From: Symbiodinium natans | Lineage: Eukaryota > Sar > Dinophyceae > Suessiales > Symbiodiniaceae | Reading direction: 5' to 3' | Length of the DNA: 14,500 nt | NCBI GenBank assembly: GCA_905221605.1 | Contig: CAJNDS010002732.1 | Location: 153,001 to 167,500 of the forward strand | Notes under the pieces: generated by a model | What the model saw: only the letters and a program-made list of their open reading frames with translations | Told to the model about the DNA's origin: nothing | The model's database searches: none | In this document: in pieces, positions 1-7,249 of the stretch | Numbering within the stretch: position 1 is the stretch's first letter | How the letters are laid out: each line of letters starts with the position of its first letter | Translations under genes and position numbers: made by a program

Positions 1-210
1 TGGTGAGCGCTGGCTGAGCAGGTGAAAACCTTTGCGTGGGCAATAGAGCCTCGGCACACAACTCCGAATCACCGCCCTGTGTTTCCAGGGCCTCAACCTG
101 GGAGTTTGAGAAAACAGGGTGCCCGTTTAGGGGAGATCCTATAAGCAGGATTCTGCTATTTCGGGGGTATTTTTTTTCGGGACCCCTAGGTGGGGCGATA
201 TCCCAAATAG

Positions 211-952
211 CTATCAAAGCCTCCGCACTCTGCTTGTGAACTTCATCGGATCCAAGGCTCAGGTGCCTTATGTTCGCAGTGCAAGCCAGGCCACGTCCTT
301 TGCAGGTTGTTTGGGTGTCTGGTTCAGGGCTTTTGAGGGTGCATGGGCTCTGACGCTGTGTCCGCTGACTTGATTCGTGAAGAGCTCCGAAGTGCCAACA
401 GTGTCTAACTTGCGGACGCGGCAGGTTGGGTTTCGGATGACTTCCGTGCTGCGTCTATTCCAGACCATTGTCTGCCCTGTCCGGACCACAGGTGTTTTTG
501 GTACCAGTAGAAGAGATCGTGTGCAGCTTCATGTAAGCGAGGCGAACGCTAGCAAGACCTGAGCGGCCGCCTGTGACACCGGAGGTGAACAGGAGTGGGC
601 AACAAAGTGGCACCGGATTATTGTCGGAGCATGTGCCTCGGATCAAAAGTTGAATTTGAATCCAAATCTCGTTGCGACATGGCTAACATTGAAGCCAGAT
701 AGCCTGAAGAAAAGTTGGCGAGATAACTTGCATCGCTGACGAGTAATGTCACGGCTGCGTGGTGTTGCTGAAGTGGACAGGCTTGTATCTGGTGGGATTT
801 GTCTGGCTACTGGCAGCGCATTTGAATGCCTGTGCCCTGACTGCACCTGTGCTGACCCATGTGCTGCCTTCTGTTTAGGTCCAAAACTGCACTTTGGACA
901 GCTCCTTATTGGTGAAGTCGAGGCACCTCGCTATCATCCACGTCGGTGCTAG
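211..952 (+). pseudogene. Broken coding-like stretch with a Cys-rich end, unrecognised
   Basis: One plus-strand frame runs 211-510 with stops only at 334 and 406, and includes an Asp/Glu-rich piece starting GSDAVSADLIREELRSANS near 343. The next frame runs 563-952 with a single TGA at 737, about 130 codons. Its second half is an ATG-started ORF at 746-952 (68 codons) with a Cys cluster, ECLCPDCTCADPCAAFC, and a final RRC. I recognise no family. The cluster could suggest metal binding, but spacing alone cannot show that. The change of frame near 510-560 and the internal stops suggest decay or unseen introns; chance openness remains possible. A pyrimidine-rich CTGCCTTCTGTTTAG at about 866-880 resembles a 3' splice site inside the ORF. 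No known neighbour helps assign a role. Confidence 0.22.
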
Positions 953-1586
953 CACTGAGGCAAGATCGTTGCCAAGTGTGCTTGGTGTTGATCCTGACAA
1001 GTGCATATAAGTGCATGTCCAGTACGATCTTCGGGTTGTGATCATCTTGCTGGCGCTGGCAAAGCTGCCTCCTCCTTCCCTTTGATCTTCGAAGCCAGCG
1101 CTGCATTCGCAACAACTGCAAACGAGTCAAGGGGTTGATCGAAGATTGTGATTCAACCGGCTGATGTGTGTCTGCGAGCTCGCTGGTGACAGATGGAGCG
1201 GAAGCAGCTGTTGAAACCACTGAACAGATAGGTATGCCCACATCGGTAAAAATAATCGAGACATTTTTGAGGAGATCGTTGGGCCGTCCTAGGGCGAGTG
1301 TTCAGAGGGCGTCAACAGGCCAGTTAAATGGAGGCATTTGCGAACCCATTGAACCGATCTGAAGCTGATGCTCCCGACAAGCACCTCGAGTGCTGAGCAG
1401 GAAATGTGAGGTTCTAATGCGATGCTCGCACACGTTTCATAGGTAACGCACTTTCTGGAAGTATTGGTCGGAATTGCTGATAAATGGCCGCTCTTTTGGC
1501 GCAAGAAATCTAACAAACGCGGTTCCAAGAAACATGCGACAAGCACCATCAGCATGCCTAAACACTTAGTTTTTCCACGCCAGTAA
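951..1586 (+). pseudogene. Further broken coding-like frames, unrecognised
   Basis: Three successive plus-strand pieces follow the Cys-rich stretch in different frames: 951-1143 (with two stops, including a hydrophobic VVIILLALAKL), 1168-1362 (64 codons, containing SLVTDGAEAAVETTEQ), and 1443-1586 (48 codons, Lys-rich, containing WRKKSNKRGSKKHATS). None has a recognisable domain and no single frame joins them. They could be small exons, a decayed extension of the upstream stretch, or chance. A 111-codon minus-strand frame at 906-1241 competes for the same DNA, which lowers confidence. Confidence 0.15.
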
Positions 1587-1639
1587 CCAGTCAGGTTTCA
1601 TGAGCCCAATCGGGTTTGTTAGCTTTTTCCGTGAAAACG

Positions 1640-1679
1640 TGAGAAAAGCAAAAAGTCGAAAATCCGGCGGCTTTTCTCA
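1640..1679. repeat. 10-bp perfect inverted repeat
   Basis: TGAGAAAAGC at 1640-1649 is exactly complementary to GCTTTTCTCA at 1670-1679, with a 20-nt loop. It could fold in RNA or single-stranded DNA. No U-run or other terminator signal follows, and no function is evident. Confidence 0.6.
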
Positions 1680-1876
1680 AGAAACGCGATCATGCCTAGT
1701 AGTGCGCAGAACCTAAGAAACGTTCGCAGCGAGTTTTTAGAGAGGTGACCTCCTAACGCCCTTAAGCCGAAAGGGTGGACTTTGTTTTAGCCTCACCAGT
1801 CACGAAAGTGCCGAGTCATGACTGACTGACTCTTCTCTTGCGCTTTCTGCGCCATCTAGTACTGAAAACAAGCAAG

Positions 1877-1948
1877 ATCATCATCGTCGTCGTCACCATC
1901 ATGGATCATTATGTTCGCTACCATGATGATGATGATGATGATGATGAT
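1877..1948. repeat. Inverted trinucleotide microsatellite hairpin
   Basis: A (ATC)n(GTC)n arm at 1877-1904 faces an (ATG)n arm at 1921-1948 across a 16-nt loop. Pairing base by base gives 28 positions: 24 Watson-Crick pairs, three G-U pairs if transcribed from the plus strand, and one C-A mismatch (1896/1929). The inner eight pairs (CATCATGG/CCATGATG) are perfect. The length resembles a microRNA precursor, but microsatellite expansion on both arms explains it equally well. It ends 42 bp before the ATG at 1991. Confidence 0.88.
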
Positions 1949-2372
1949 AGTCGTTATTGTTATTCTTGCTGTTAGTACTGTTACTGTGCAATGGCCAGGT
2001 CCTTCGTGAACTACTTGCAGTTCACTGCTATAACGGTCAAGGCTTGCCCGCGTTGTTTTGCATCTCTGTACATTGGTGTCTGTGCCCGGCCATGTTACTG
2101 TAGGCCATGGACTCGACTTATCTGGCTACCTACTTGCCCAATACGAAGGCAGGCCGAGGTAGGTCACAAGGTCCAGGGTCACAGCACAACGTGAGTGCAA
2201 AGGACTTCTTGCGGATGATTAGCGCACTGATCCTGAGCCTTGGCTATTAAAAGAGAGTTCTGTGCAGAAGACTGTGTGCAGACACTGGAGCTGAGGGACC
2301 CAATCTCAGAAGTACCAGTGAGTTGCTTCATCCCGCAGTGGCAGCCATACCAGGCAGGGCAGACATGACAAA

Positions 2373-2395
2373 TTAGGGTTTAGGGTTTAGGGTTT
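2373..2395 (+). repeat. Internal telomere-type tract, three TTTAGGG units
   Basis: TTAGGG followed by two perfect TTTAGGG units and a trailing TTT. The G-rich strand is the plus strand. Removing 21 bp rejoins the flanking open frame (ACA AAT TCC TGC), so the insertion is frame-neutral in length although it carries an in-frame TAG at 2374. The repeat is the Arabidopsis type, also reported in dinoflagellates. Confidence 0.95.
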
Positions 2396-2453
2396 CCTGC
2401 GCGACACATCCAGGCGAGGATTCACGCAAGCCTGCAGCAAAAGGGTTTCCTGC
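2390..2453. repeat. Direct repeats flanking a 42-bp dispersed module
   Basis: GGGTTTCCTGC occurs at 2390-2400 and again at 2443-2453, bracketing the 42-bp module at 2407-2448. The left copy grows directly out of the telomere tract. This could be a target-site duplication, repair microhomology, or chance in a G/T-rich context. Confidence 0.6.
2407..2448 (+). repeat. Dispersed module, copy A
   Basis: Starts CATCCAGGCGAGGA and ends GCAAAAGGGTTT, with GCAAGCCTGC in between. Copy B at 8971-9013 shares these three blocks in the same orientation and order, differing by a short indel region and one A/T change. Copy A follows a TTTAGGG tract; copy B runs into one. Confidence 0.8.
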
Positions 2454-2825
2454 AAAAACCGCTTCCCTGTCTCGTGCAGCGAATGCCACACCAATGTTTT
2501 TTGGTCCATGTGAGACCCCTCTGGTCTTTAAAGAGCCTCGCAGGTGAAGGTCCTGATGGGTTTTTGTGTCCTACCAGCTGTGCTGATTGTCAGCTTCGTG
2601 TACCTCTTCACATGGGAGTCTTGCCCCCAGAGGCCATAGGACCTTAGGACATGCCACAGCTACCCACAGCTGCTAGTGCAGTTTTCCTTCCTCTCCTGAA
2701 TTTGGGCGGCTGAGGTTCATCTTGGCCCCAGTGCTGCACCAGACCTGCTTCGGGCAGGCTGAAGAGTCTGCTTTATGACGCAAGCTGACCACAGTCGCAT
2801 GGGGACCCTATTTTTTGGGCGATTT

Positions 2826-2830
<5 letters not shown>

Positions 2831-2860
<30 letters not shown>

Positions 2861-2866
2861 GGTGGT
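2831..2866 (+). repeat. Compound microsatellite (GTT)5(GGT)7
   Basis: Five GTT units at 2831-2845 switch cleanly to seven GGT units at 2846-2866. The GGT part has closely spaced GG pairs that could support a two-layer G-quadruplex. It marks the edge of the AT-rich repeat region. Confidence 0.95.
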
Positions 2867-2882
2867 GACTATATGTCCGTAC

Positions 2883-3002
2883 GAAAACCTCTATTTCCGT
2901 TAAAATTGCAGCCAAAAACCTTTATTGTCTCTAAAATTTAGCAGGAAATCATCTACATTCTCTATGTTGATTTTGAGAAAACGTCTATTTTCTCTATATA
3001 TG
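2883..3002 (-). repeat. Decayed AT-rich repeat family, minus orientation
   Basis: Read on the minus strand, this stretch repeats a motif close to ATAGAGAAAATAGA(G/C)GTTTTC with spacers. The plus strand shows AAAACCTCTATTTCC, AAAACCTTTATTGTCTC and ACGTCTATTTTCTCTATAT. The same motif is in plus orientation from 3335 to 3845, so the two blocks form a large, diverged inverted arrangement about 330 bp apart. Confidence 0.65.
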
Positions 3003-3018
3003 TTTCCATGGGCAAGTT

Positions 3019-3126
3019 AGGGGAGAAGGAAGGGACAGAGGGAAAGAATGTAAGAAAAGAAAAGAGAAGGAATGAAAGACATGCATAAAGAAAGAAAAGA
3101 AAGAATTAACCGAAAGAAAGAGAGAA
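3019..3126 (+). repeat. Purine-rich GAAAG/GGAAG tract
   Basis: Nearly all A and G for over 100 bp, built from GGAAGG, GAAAG and AAAGAAAG units with a few interruptions. A pyrimidine-rich tract (TTCTTCTTCTC then CTCTC) lies at about 3174-3212, so intramolecular triplex or cross-pairing is conceivable. No gene is seen. Confidence 0.8.
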
Positions 3127-3173
3127 CGACACCTAGCTGCATCGCACATGAGGGTGGGGGCAGGGGTTCAGGT

Positions 3174-3212
3174 TTCTGCTTCTTCTTCTCTCTGACTCTC
3201 TCACTCCCTCTT
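3174..3212 (+). repeat. Pyrimidine-rich tract
   Basis: TTCTGCTTCTTCTTCTCTC and CTCTCTCACTCCCTCTT, broken by single purines. Partner of the upstream purine tract. It resembles a polypyrimidine splice tract, but no convincing exon follows. Confidence 0.65.
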
Positions 3213-3264
3213 GATTGGGACTAACGGTTTGATTGTTTAGGGTTCAAAATTCCGGTTCCGGTTC

Positions 3265-3286
3265 AGCTTGCTTCAAGGCATATGAA
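3265..3286 (+). repeat. 22-bp direct repeat, copy 1
   Basis: AGCTTGCTTCAAGGCATATG plus AA matches 3563-3584 at 19 of 22 positions; all three differences are transitions. The pair lies about 300 bp apart in the AT-rich repeat region, suggesting an internal duplication or a larger repeat unit. Confidence 0.7.
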
Positions 3287-3334
3287 ACGCCCCACCCAAC
3301 CCCCCCTGCACTTATGAAATCTTGTGAAAATGTT

Positions 3335-3845
3335 ACTTTCCTTTGAAAAACATGGAGGAAATACAGGTTTTCCTTTTTTGAAGAATGTGGAGATTTTCTT
3401 AATTTTCTTCTTTATACCTACAAGTAGAAATTAGAGGTTGTTTTCCTAACGAACAAATGGAGGTCTTCCTACGAATATGGAGAAGGCACAGGTTTTCTCA
3501 GCAAATGTAGAGAAAATATAGAGAAGATAGAGGTTTTCCTTGAATATATAGAAAATGAAGCAAGCTTGCTTTAAAGTATATGAATCTGTTGGAAACCTAT
3601 CATGCATGCATTGTGTTTGCAAATGGGGGAGGGGGCCGTATGACAATAGAATGTCAAACTTAGTTTTCCTGTGAAGTTACAGAGAAAAAGAAACAGGTTT
3701 CCTGTGAAAACATGTGGGGACTTCTTATGAAAGCATTGAGAAATTAAAGGTATCGAGAAAATCGAGGTCTTCCTACTAAAATACAAAGAAAATGAAGGCT
3801 TTCTATGTCCAATCACAATCTAGAGAAAGTAAGTTGTCCTTTCAA
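3335..3845 (+). repeat. Decayed AT-rich tandem repeat, plus orientation
   Basis: A degenerate unit of very roughly 30-40 bp recurs, with a core like GAATATATAGAGAAAATAGA followed by GGTTTTCCT. Clear examples of the GGTTTTCCT end are near 3367, 3530 and 3693, with variants GGTCTTCCT near 3462 and 3770. Spacing is irregular, so it is an old tandem array or clustered dispersed repeats. It contains the second copy (3563-3584) of the 22-bp direct repeat. ORFs on either strand here are low-complexity by-products. Confidence 0.65.
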
Positions 3846-4468
3846 GATATAGACATAGACATTTGAGTTCGTATGGAAATGTATAAAACCCCCTTCCAAC
3901 CAAAACAAAAAAGGCAAAAACAACAAAAAACCGAAGGGCCAAACAACATCTCCACCCCAGTTTCATCGCCTTGTCGAGGACAGCTCGAGCTCCAAAAACG
4001 AGCATTTCAGCGACTTGGCCTTCGCAGTTTTGCCCGCAGTTCGTTTCAATCCAGTCATCAGTTGTTTGATTTAAGTAAGCTGTTTAGGGAAATGCCTGGT
4101 GCGGCCACTACATGGTCAGGTGGGCGAGAGGGCCATCACACACAAGGCATCGCTAGCAGCTAGCACGAAGCATGCCGACAGCGAGCCACGAACTGCCTCC
4201 GATACCTTACAGGTCGATCTGTCCACCACACGCACAGCCTGGAGTGCCCCGTCTTTCTGTGATACCCACGTGTGGCAGCAAGTGTATGTGATGAGTTTCT
4301 GAGCTCAGGTTCCACTCATCCTCAGCCAAGCCAACTCTCAGAAGGAGGGCCTTTAAGGGGAAATATTTTGGAAACGAGATCTTGGAGGGCGAAGACGTGC
4401 GTAGAGACACCAGTGTGTGGCCGTTGTGCTGTTCTGCATAGTGCACGCAATGCCTGTCGGAGTCATGC
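3846..4468. other. No recognisable gene
   Basis: Begins with an A-rich stretch (3897-3935) and then mixed sequence. A 96-codon plus-strand ORF at 3873-4163 begins in the A-rich stretch and has Lys/Gln-rich composition, so I do not call it a gene. An 87-codon minus-strand ORF at 4207-4470 and a 79-codon plus ORF at 4272-4511 overlap one another and also lack recognisable features. Confidence 0.5.
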
Positions 4469-4591
4469 ACTTGAGATTGGGATGTTCCCCCATTATACTA
4501 ACTGTCCTTAGTGGGGATTGTCATCCGGGGTACTATACCGTAATCCCTATTGAGGACTGTTAGGATAAGGCGGAACATCCCAAAAGTGAGA
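4469..4591. mobile_element. Foldback/MITE-like element, copy 1
   Basis: The element spans 4477-4583 (107 bp). It begins TTGGGATGTTCC and ends GGAACATCCCAA, perfect 12-bp terminal inverted repeats. The arms stay recognisably complementary for about 40 bp with several mismatches and one gap. Flanks ACTTGAGA (4469-4476) and AAGTGAGA (4584-4591) match at 6 of 8 positions, consistent with an aged 8-bp target-site duplication. A related copy lies at 9142-9243. Eight-bp duplications are typical of hAT and P superfamilies and also occur in Merlin; the superfamily cannot be fixed from ends alone. No transposase is present, so it would be non-autonomous. Confidence 0.78.
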
Positions 4592-4629
4592 TCGAACCAT
4601 GGCCGAAGTCCGCGGACGTCATGCTTTAG

Positions 4630-5864
4630 CAGGCTTCTGGCAAGCATGTCAGAGTCCACGACCATCTGGTGTCACCTGCTTGCTGCCTACAGCCACAAAA
4701 TCTGCAGGCTGCAGCTAGCCTTGGCCTTTTTTTTTGATATTCGGCCGAGGTTGCTGCCCATGTCCTTATACAACATGGTCGGTGCTCTTCTGTGTATAGA
4801 CCCTCAGGCCGCTTCTGGGTTGCGCAAAAAGCTTTGCGAGCTTGTTTTGCCAACTTCGCCAGGTGGGTGCTGTTTCAACGGTCGACTACCCTCGACCTGT
4901 TGAGGGCTTAAGCCAGCTTACATTGCTTTGCACGTTGAGCCTGCGTGAGCACAGCCAGAGCTGGGCACGCCCCCAAGGTGTCGGTGGTGTTGTCGAACGT
5001 GGGGTTGAGATGCGACGACCTCTCCCATCAGCCGTGGATGATTCTCGCAATTGCAGGCTTCATGCTGGTGTTCGTTGCTACTGTTACTTGTCGGGCTGCC
5101 ATGCCACGCGCGGCTCTTACAGGATTGGCCTTGTATGGCTTGGCGCGCCGGCCTCAACTGCCTGATTCTGCAAAACTCATGCAGGCTCCATGTTGGGTTG
5201 CTTCAGTCGCAGAGGATTCCTTGTGGCCTGCTGTTTGCCGCGCGTGCCATGTGCCTTTCCAAGAAATTGGATGATCTTGCAAAGCTTTCTCCCTAGTTCT
5301 GGCAAACCCCCTCACTGAGGTATTCCGAGAGCTGGCTGTCGGAGAGGGCTTTGGGATACTTCATGCACGGCTCAAGGCCGTGGTGCTTTGCCAGCTGCCA
5401 GAGTTTGCTGTTGCTGTAGTTGCTGTACTTCAGTGTCAGCTTCCACTCAGGGAAGGGCCACAAGCACAGGCAATTGATTGAAAAACGCGCGCAATTCTAG
5501 GACTCCAGAGCAAACTAGGAGAGGCTCCAAGGATCTCACAGGCTCCCCCGGCGGGCAGAGCAGAGCGGATAGACCAGAGCTTGCGCTCGTTGCAAGACCT
5601 TGCAGACATGCTGGCGCAGGCCAGAGTTTCTGTACACCAGCTTTGTGATGCTGATGGTGACTGTAGCTCGGACTCAAACCTTCCCTACCATTCGCCACAG
5701 CATGCCACAGCATGCCTAATGCGGTTGCAAGGTAATCTCAAAGAACGCGCTTGCTGTCTAAGGATGCGGCCGTGATATTGTCTGCAATGCTGACTTTGAC
5801 TCAATTCTTGCGGCTTCTGGGCCGCTCGACGGCAATAAGCTGGATCGGTTCGGCTTCCTGCGCT
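4630..5864 (+). pseudogene. Long leaky frame, probable decayed gene
   Basis: One plus-strand frame from 4630 to 5775 (382 codons) has only five internal stops (TGA 4735, TAA 4909, TGA 4936, TGA 5272, TGA 5479), where about 18 would be expected by chance. Segments include SGRFWVAQKALRACFANFAR (about 4804-4863), a hydrophobic membrane-like segment MILAIAGFMLVFVATVTC (5038-5091), LANPLTEVFRELAVGEGFGI (about 5299-5358) and an Asp/Leu-rich helix RIDQSLRSLQDLADMLAQAR (5566-5625). A shift into another frame near 5770 continues as DIVCNADFDSILAASGPLDG to TGA 5862. I recognise no family. Four of five stops are TGA. Decay is the simplest reading; unseen introns or biased composition are alternatives. 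Tandem copies of GCCACAGCAT lie at 5694-5713. Confidence 0.35.
5694..5713 (+). repeat. 10-bp tandem duplication
   Basis: GCCACAGCAT occurs twice back to back. It lies inside the leaky frame at 4630-5775; ten bases is not a multiple of three, so a recent duplication here would itself shift the frame. Confidence 0.85.
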
Positions 5865-6072
5865 GAGTGGAAACCTAGGCCTGATTTCCACTTGCTGCAT
5901 CATCTGCCTGGCCATGGGTTCCCTCAAACCCTATGACAGACGAGACCATGCGGCCTGGGGCTCAGGCTCGGCCGATCTCAGATGTGTTCACCATTGTTCA
6001 GCCCTGATTTCCCGATGCTAAGGTCCTGCTTAAGCTGGAAGTGTCCAGCAACTCTGCAAGAACCACCGATGA

Positions 6073-6693
6073 TTGTTTCTGCGATGTTTGATTAGCGTGC
6101 TTTTGCGAGCCCGGCTCATAAAGTTCTTGCCTCAGGCATGGCCTGCCAAGTGCTGGGACTCTCCTTCGTTGTCATCACGTCCCCCTTGTGTCTTGTCTAG
6201 TACTGTACCTCCTAAACTCAACCCTCAACCTCTATATGCCATGGTGCCCTATGAGATACCCAGGGCTGCTGCGAGTACTACCTTGGTGAACGTTGCTGAG
6301 CTCATGGAAGCCAGGGGCCAAGTTGCTTCCTGCTCGTCAGTACCTCTTAGGCTCCGAGTAGACCCCCCAATAATCGGATGCCCTTGTAAGGACCCGAATA
6401 AGGTACCCCTAATGTCGGAAACCCCCCAAATGGGCCATTGGTACGGTACAAAGGAGTCACAGCTTCATCGACATCTGTCAGACTGGGGTGGTCGGAGAAT
6501 AGACCCTATTGCAACCCACTTACCACAACTGGATTCATGCAAACCGGGTCCTCTCACAACTGCCGCCAAAACTCGGTGCACAACCGAAGAACTCGGCGCA
6601 AGATCTGTCAACAAAACGCAGCTGAACAAAGTGATCAAAGGCTCAAATTGTTTCAGTTCCATAGCGCGATGCAGGCCAGAGAGTGGAGAGTGA
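6073..6693 (+). CDS. Longest ORF in the window, hypothetical protein
   Basis: Open for 206 codons from TTG 6073 (just after TGA 6070) to TGA 6691. The first in-frame ATG is at 6241, beginning MVPYEIPRAAASTTLVNVAE and giving about 150 residues. The C-terminal half contains KVPLMSETPQMGHWYG. No signal peptide, membrane segment or family is recognised. The overlapping plus-strand frame 6438-6764 is also open (108 codons) and its Arg/Gln-rich reading is just as plausible, so the real frame is uncertain. Degenerate TTTAGGG sequence begins about 20 bp downstream. It could be an exon, a gene remnant or chance. Confidence 0.27.
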   Translation: MFLRCLISVLLRARLIKFLPQAWPAKCWDSPSLSSRPPCVLSSTVPPKLNPQPLYAMVPYEIPRAAASTTLVNVAELMEARGQVASCSSVPLRLRVDPPIIGCPCKDPNKVPLMSETPQMGHWYGTKESQLHRHLSDWGGRRIDPIATHLPQLDSCKPGPLTTAAKTRCTTEELGARSVNKTQLNKVIKGSNCFSSIARCRPESGE

Positions 6694-6714
6694 CTGTTTT
6701 TCCTATGATAAACA

Positions 6715-6770
6715 GGTTTAGGGCCCGGCAAAGCTCGCGGGGTCAAAAAGGGCTTAGGGCTTAGGGGTTT
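6715..6770 (+). repeat. Degenerate telomere-type sequence
   Basis: GGTTTAGGG at 6715-6723, then AAAGGGCTTAGGGCTTAGGGG with GTTT at 6748-6770. The units are TTTAGGG with C substitutions and one extra G, so this looks like an aged tract. G-rich strand is plus. Confidence 0.7.
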
Positions 6771-7073
6771 CTAAACATTCTAGTTTGCCTGCGTCTCACA
6801 CAGTGAGACCACGGCCTTTCCTCTCGAAAACGCGCGGCGCTGAGTTCGGAACCTTCGCGAGACATTCTCGACGAGTGTTCTCAGCAATTTAGGGTGCTCT
6901 CTAATCCCTTCAAGGGGTTCTACTATAGGGGTAGATAATCCCCTTGTTGAGAACCAGTTAATTGCGTACTGACAGTCAGATACTTGACAGAAAAGTTTGT
7001 GCTTCCTTCTTTGCCTTGTTCCGCCCAGGAGGCATCTCACAAGCAGGAACACGGCAGACACTATATAGAGTAA

Positions 7074-7193
7074 ATGCATTTGCTCTGTGAGCCTGCCTCC
7101 GAGGTCGTTCAGATACCCCTGCACGCCTTCATATGGCTCCTGGTCGTGTGGGCTCTGATCAACAATTCGGCCACTGTGCAAAAAAAATACTGA
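7074..7193 (+). CDS. Short ORF with a membrane-like segment
   Basis: ATG 7074 follows an in-frame TAA at 7071 and the frame ends at TGA 7191, giving 39 residues. It contains the hydrophobic run HAFIWLLVVWALINN. Two longer minus-strand ORFs (6780-7241 and 7109-7555) overlap it. It could be a short exon, but nothing outside the reading itself supports it. Confidence 0.15.
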   Translation: MHLLCEPASEVVQIPLHAFIWLLVVWALINNSATVQKKY

Positions 7194-7249
7194 GAGCTCG
7201 TTCCGACACAGACGTGGCATGACCCAGCGGGCGAATGCCAAGGTGGTGA

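Larger units (their letters stand above)
1587..1990. other. Non-coding interval with two foldback structures
   Basis: I see no convincing gene here. The interval holds the hairpin at 1640-1679, the 10-bp palindrome AGTCATGACT at 1814-1823 running into two more GACT units, and the large microsatellite hairpin at 1877-1948 described separately. Confidence 0.6.
1991..2639 (+). pseudogene. Coding-like stretch crossed by a telomere tract, unrecognised
   Basis: An ATG ORF runs 1991-2194 (67 codons) and overlaps a second frame with an ATG at 2107 just after an in-frame TAG. That second frame is open to TAA 2248, continues to TAG 2374 (which lies inside the telomere tract), resumes in the same frame after the tract, and stays open to TGA 2545. 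The post-tract part reads CATHPGEDSRKPAAKG and includes the 42-bp dispersed module. From 2544 another frame with ATG at 2556 encodes a hydrophobic, membrane-like segment (GFCVLPAVLIVSFVYLF) and stops at 2637. CAG|GTGAAG at 2541-2549 matches a 5' splice donor and could explain that last change of frame. No family is recognised. A decayed gene or partly spliced exons are both possible. Confidence 0.28.

Noticed and set aside
120-206. A third copy of the foldback element (ends GATATCCCAA, G-rich core)
   Set aside because: Only one end resembles the family and the flanks show no 8-bp duplication.
7061-7070. CTATATAGAG as a TATA box for the ORF at 7074
   Set aside because: It lies only a few bases before the ATG, and dinoflagellate promoters generally lack TATA boxes.
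6780-7241. 153-codon minus-strand ORF
   Set aside because: No recognisable domain, overlaps equally open plus-strand frames, and it lies opposite degenerate sequence. Length alone is not enough when both strands have similar ORFs.
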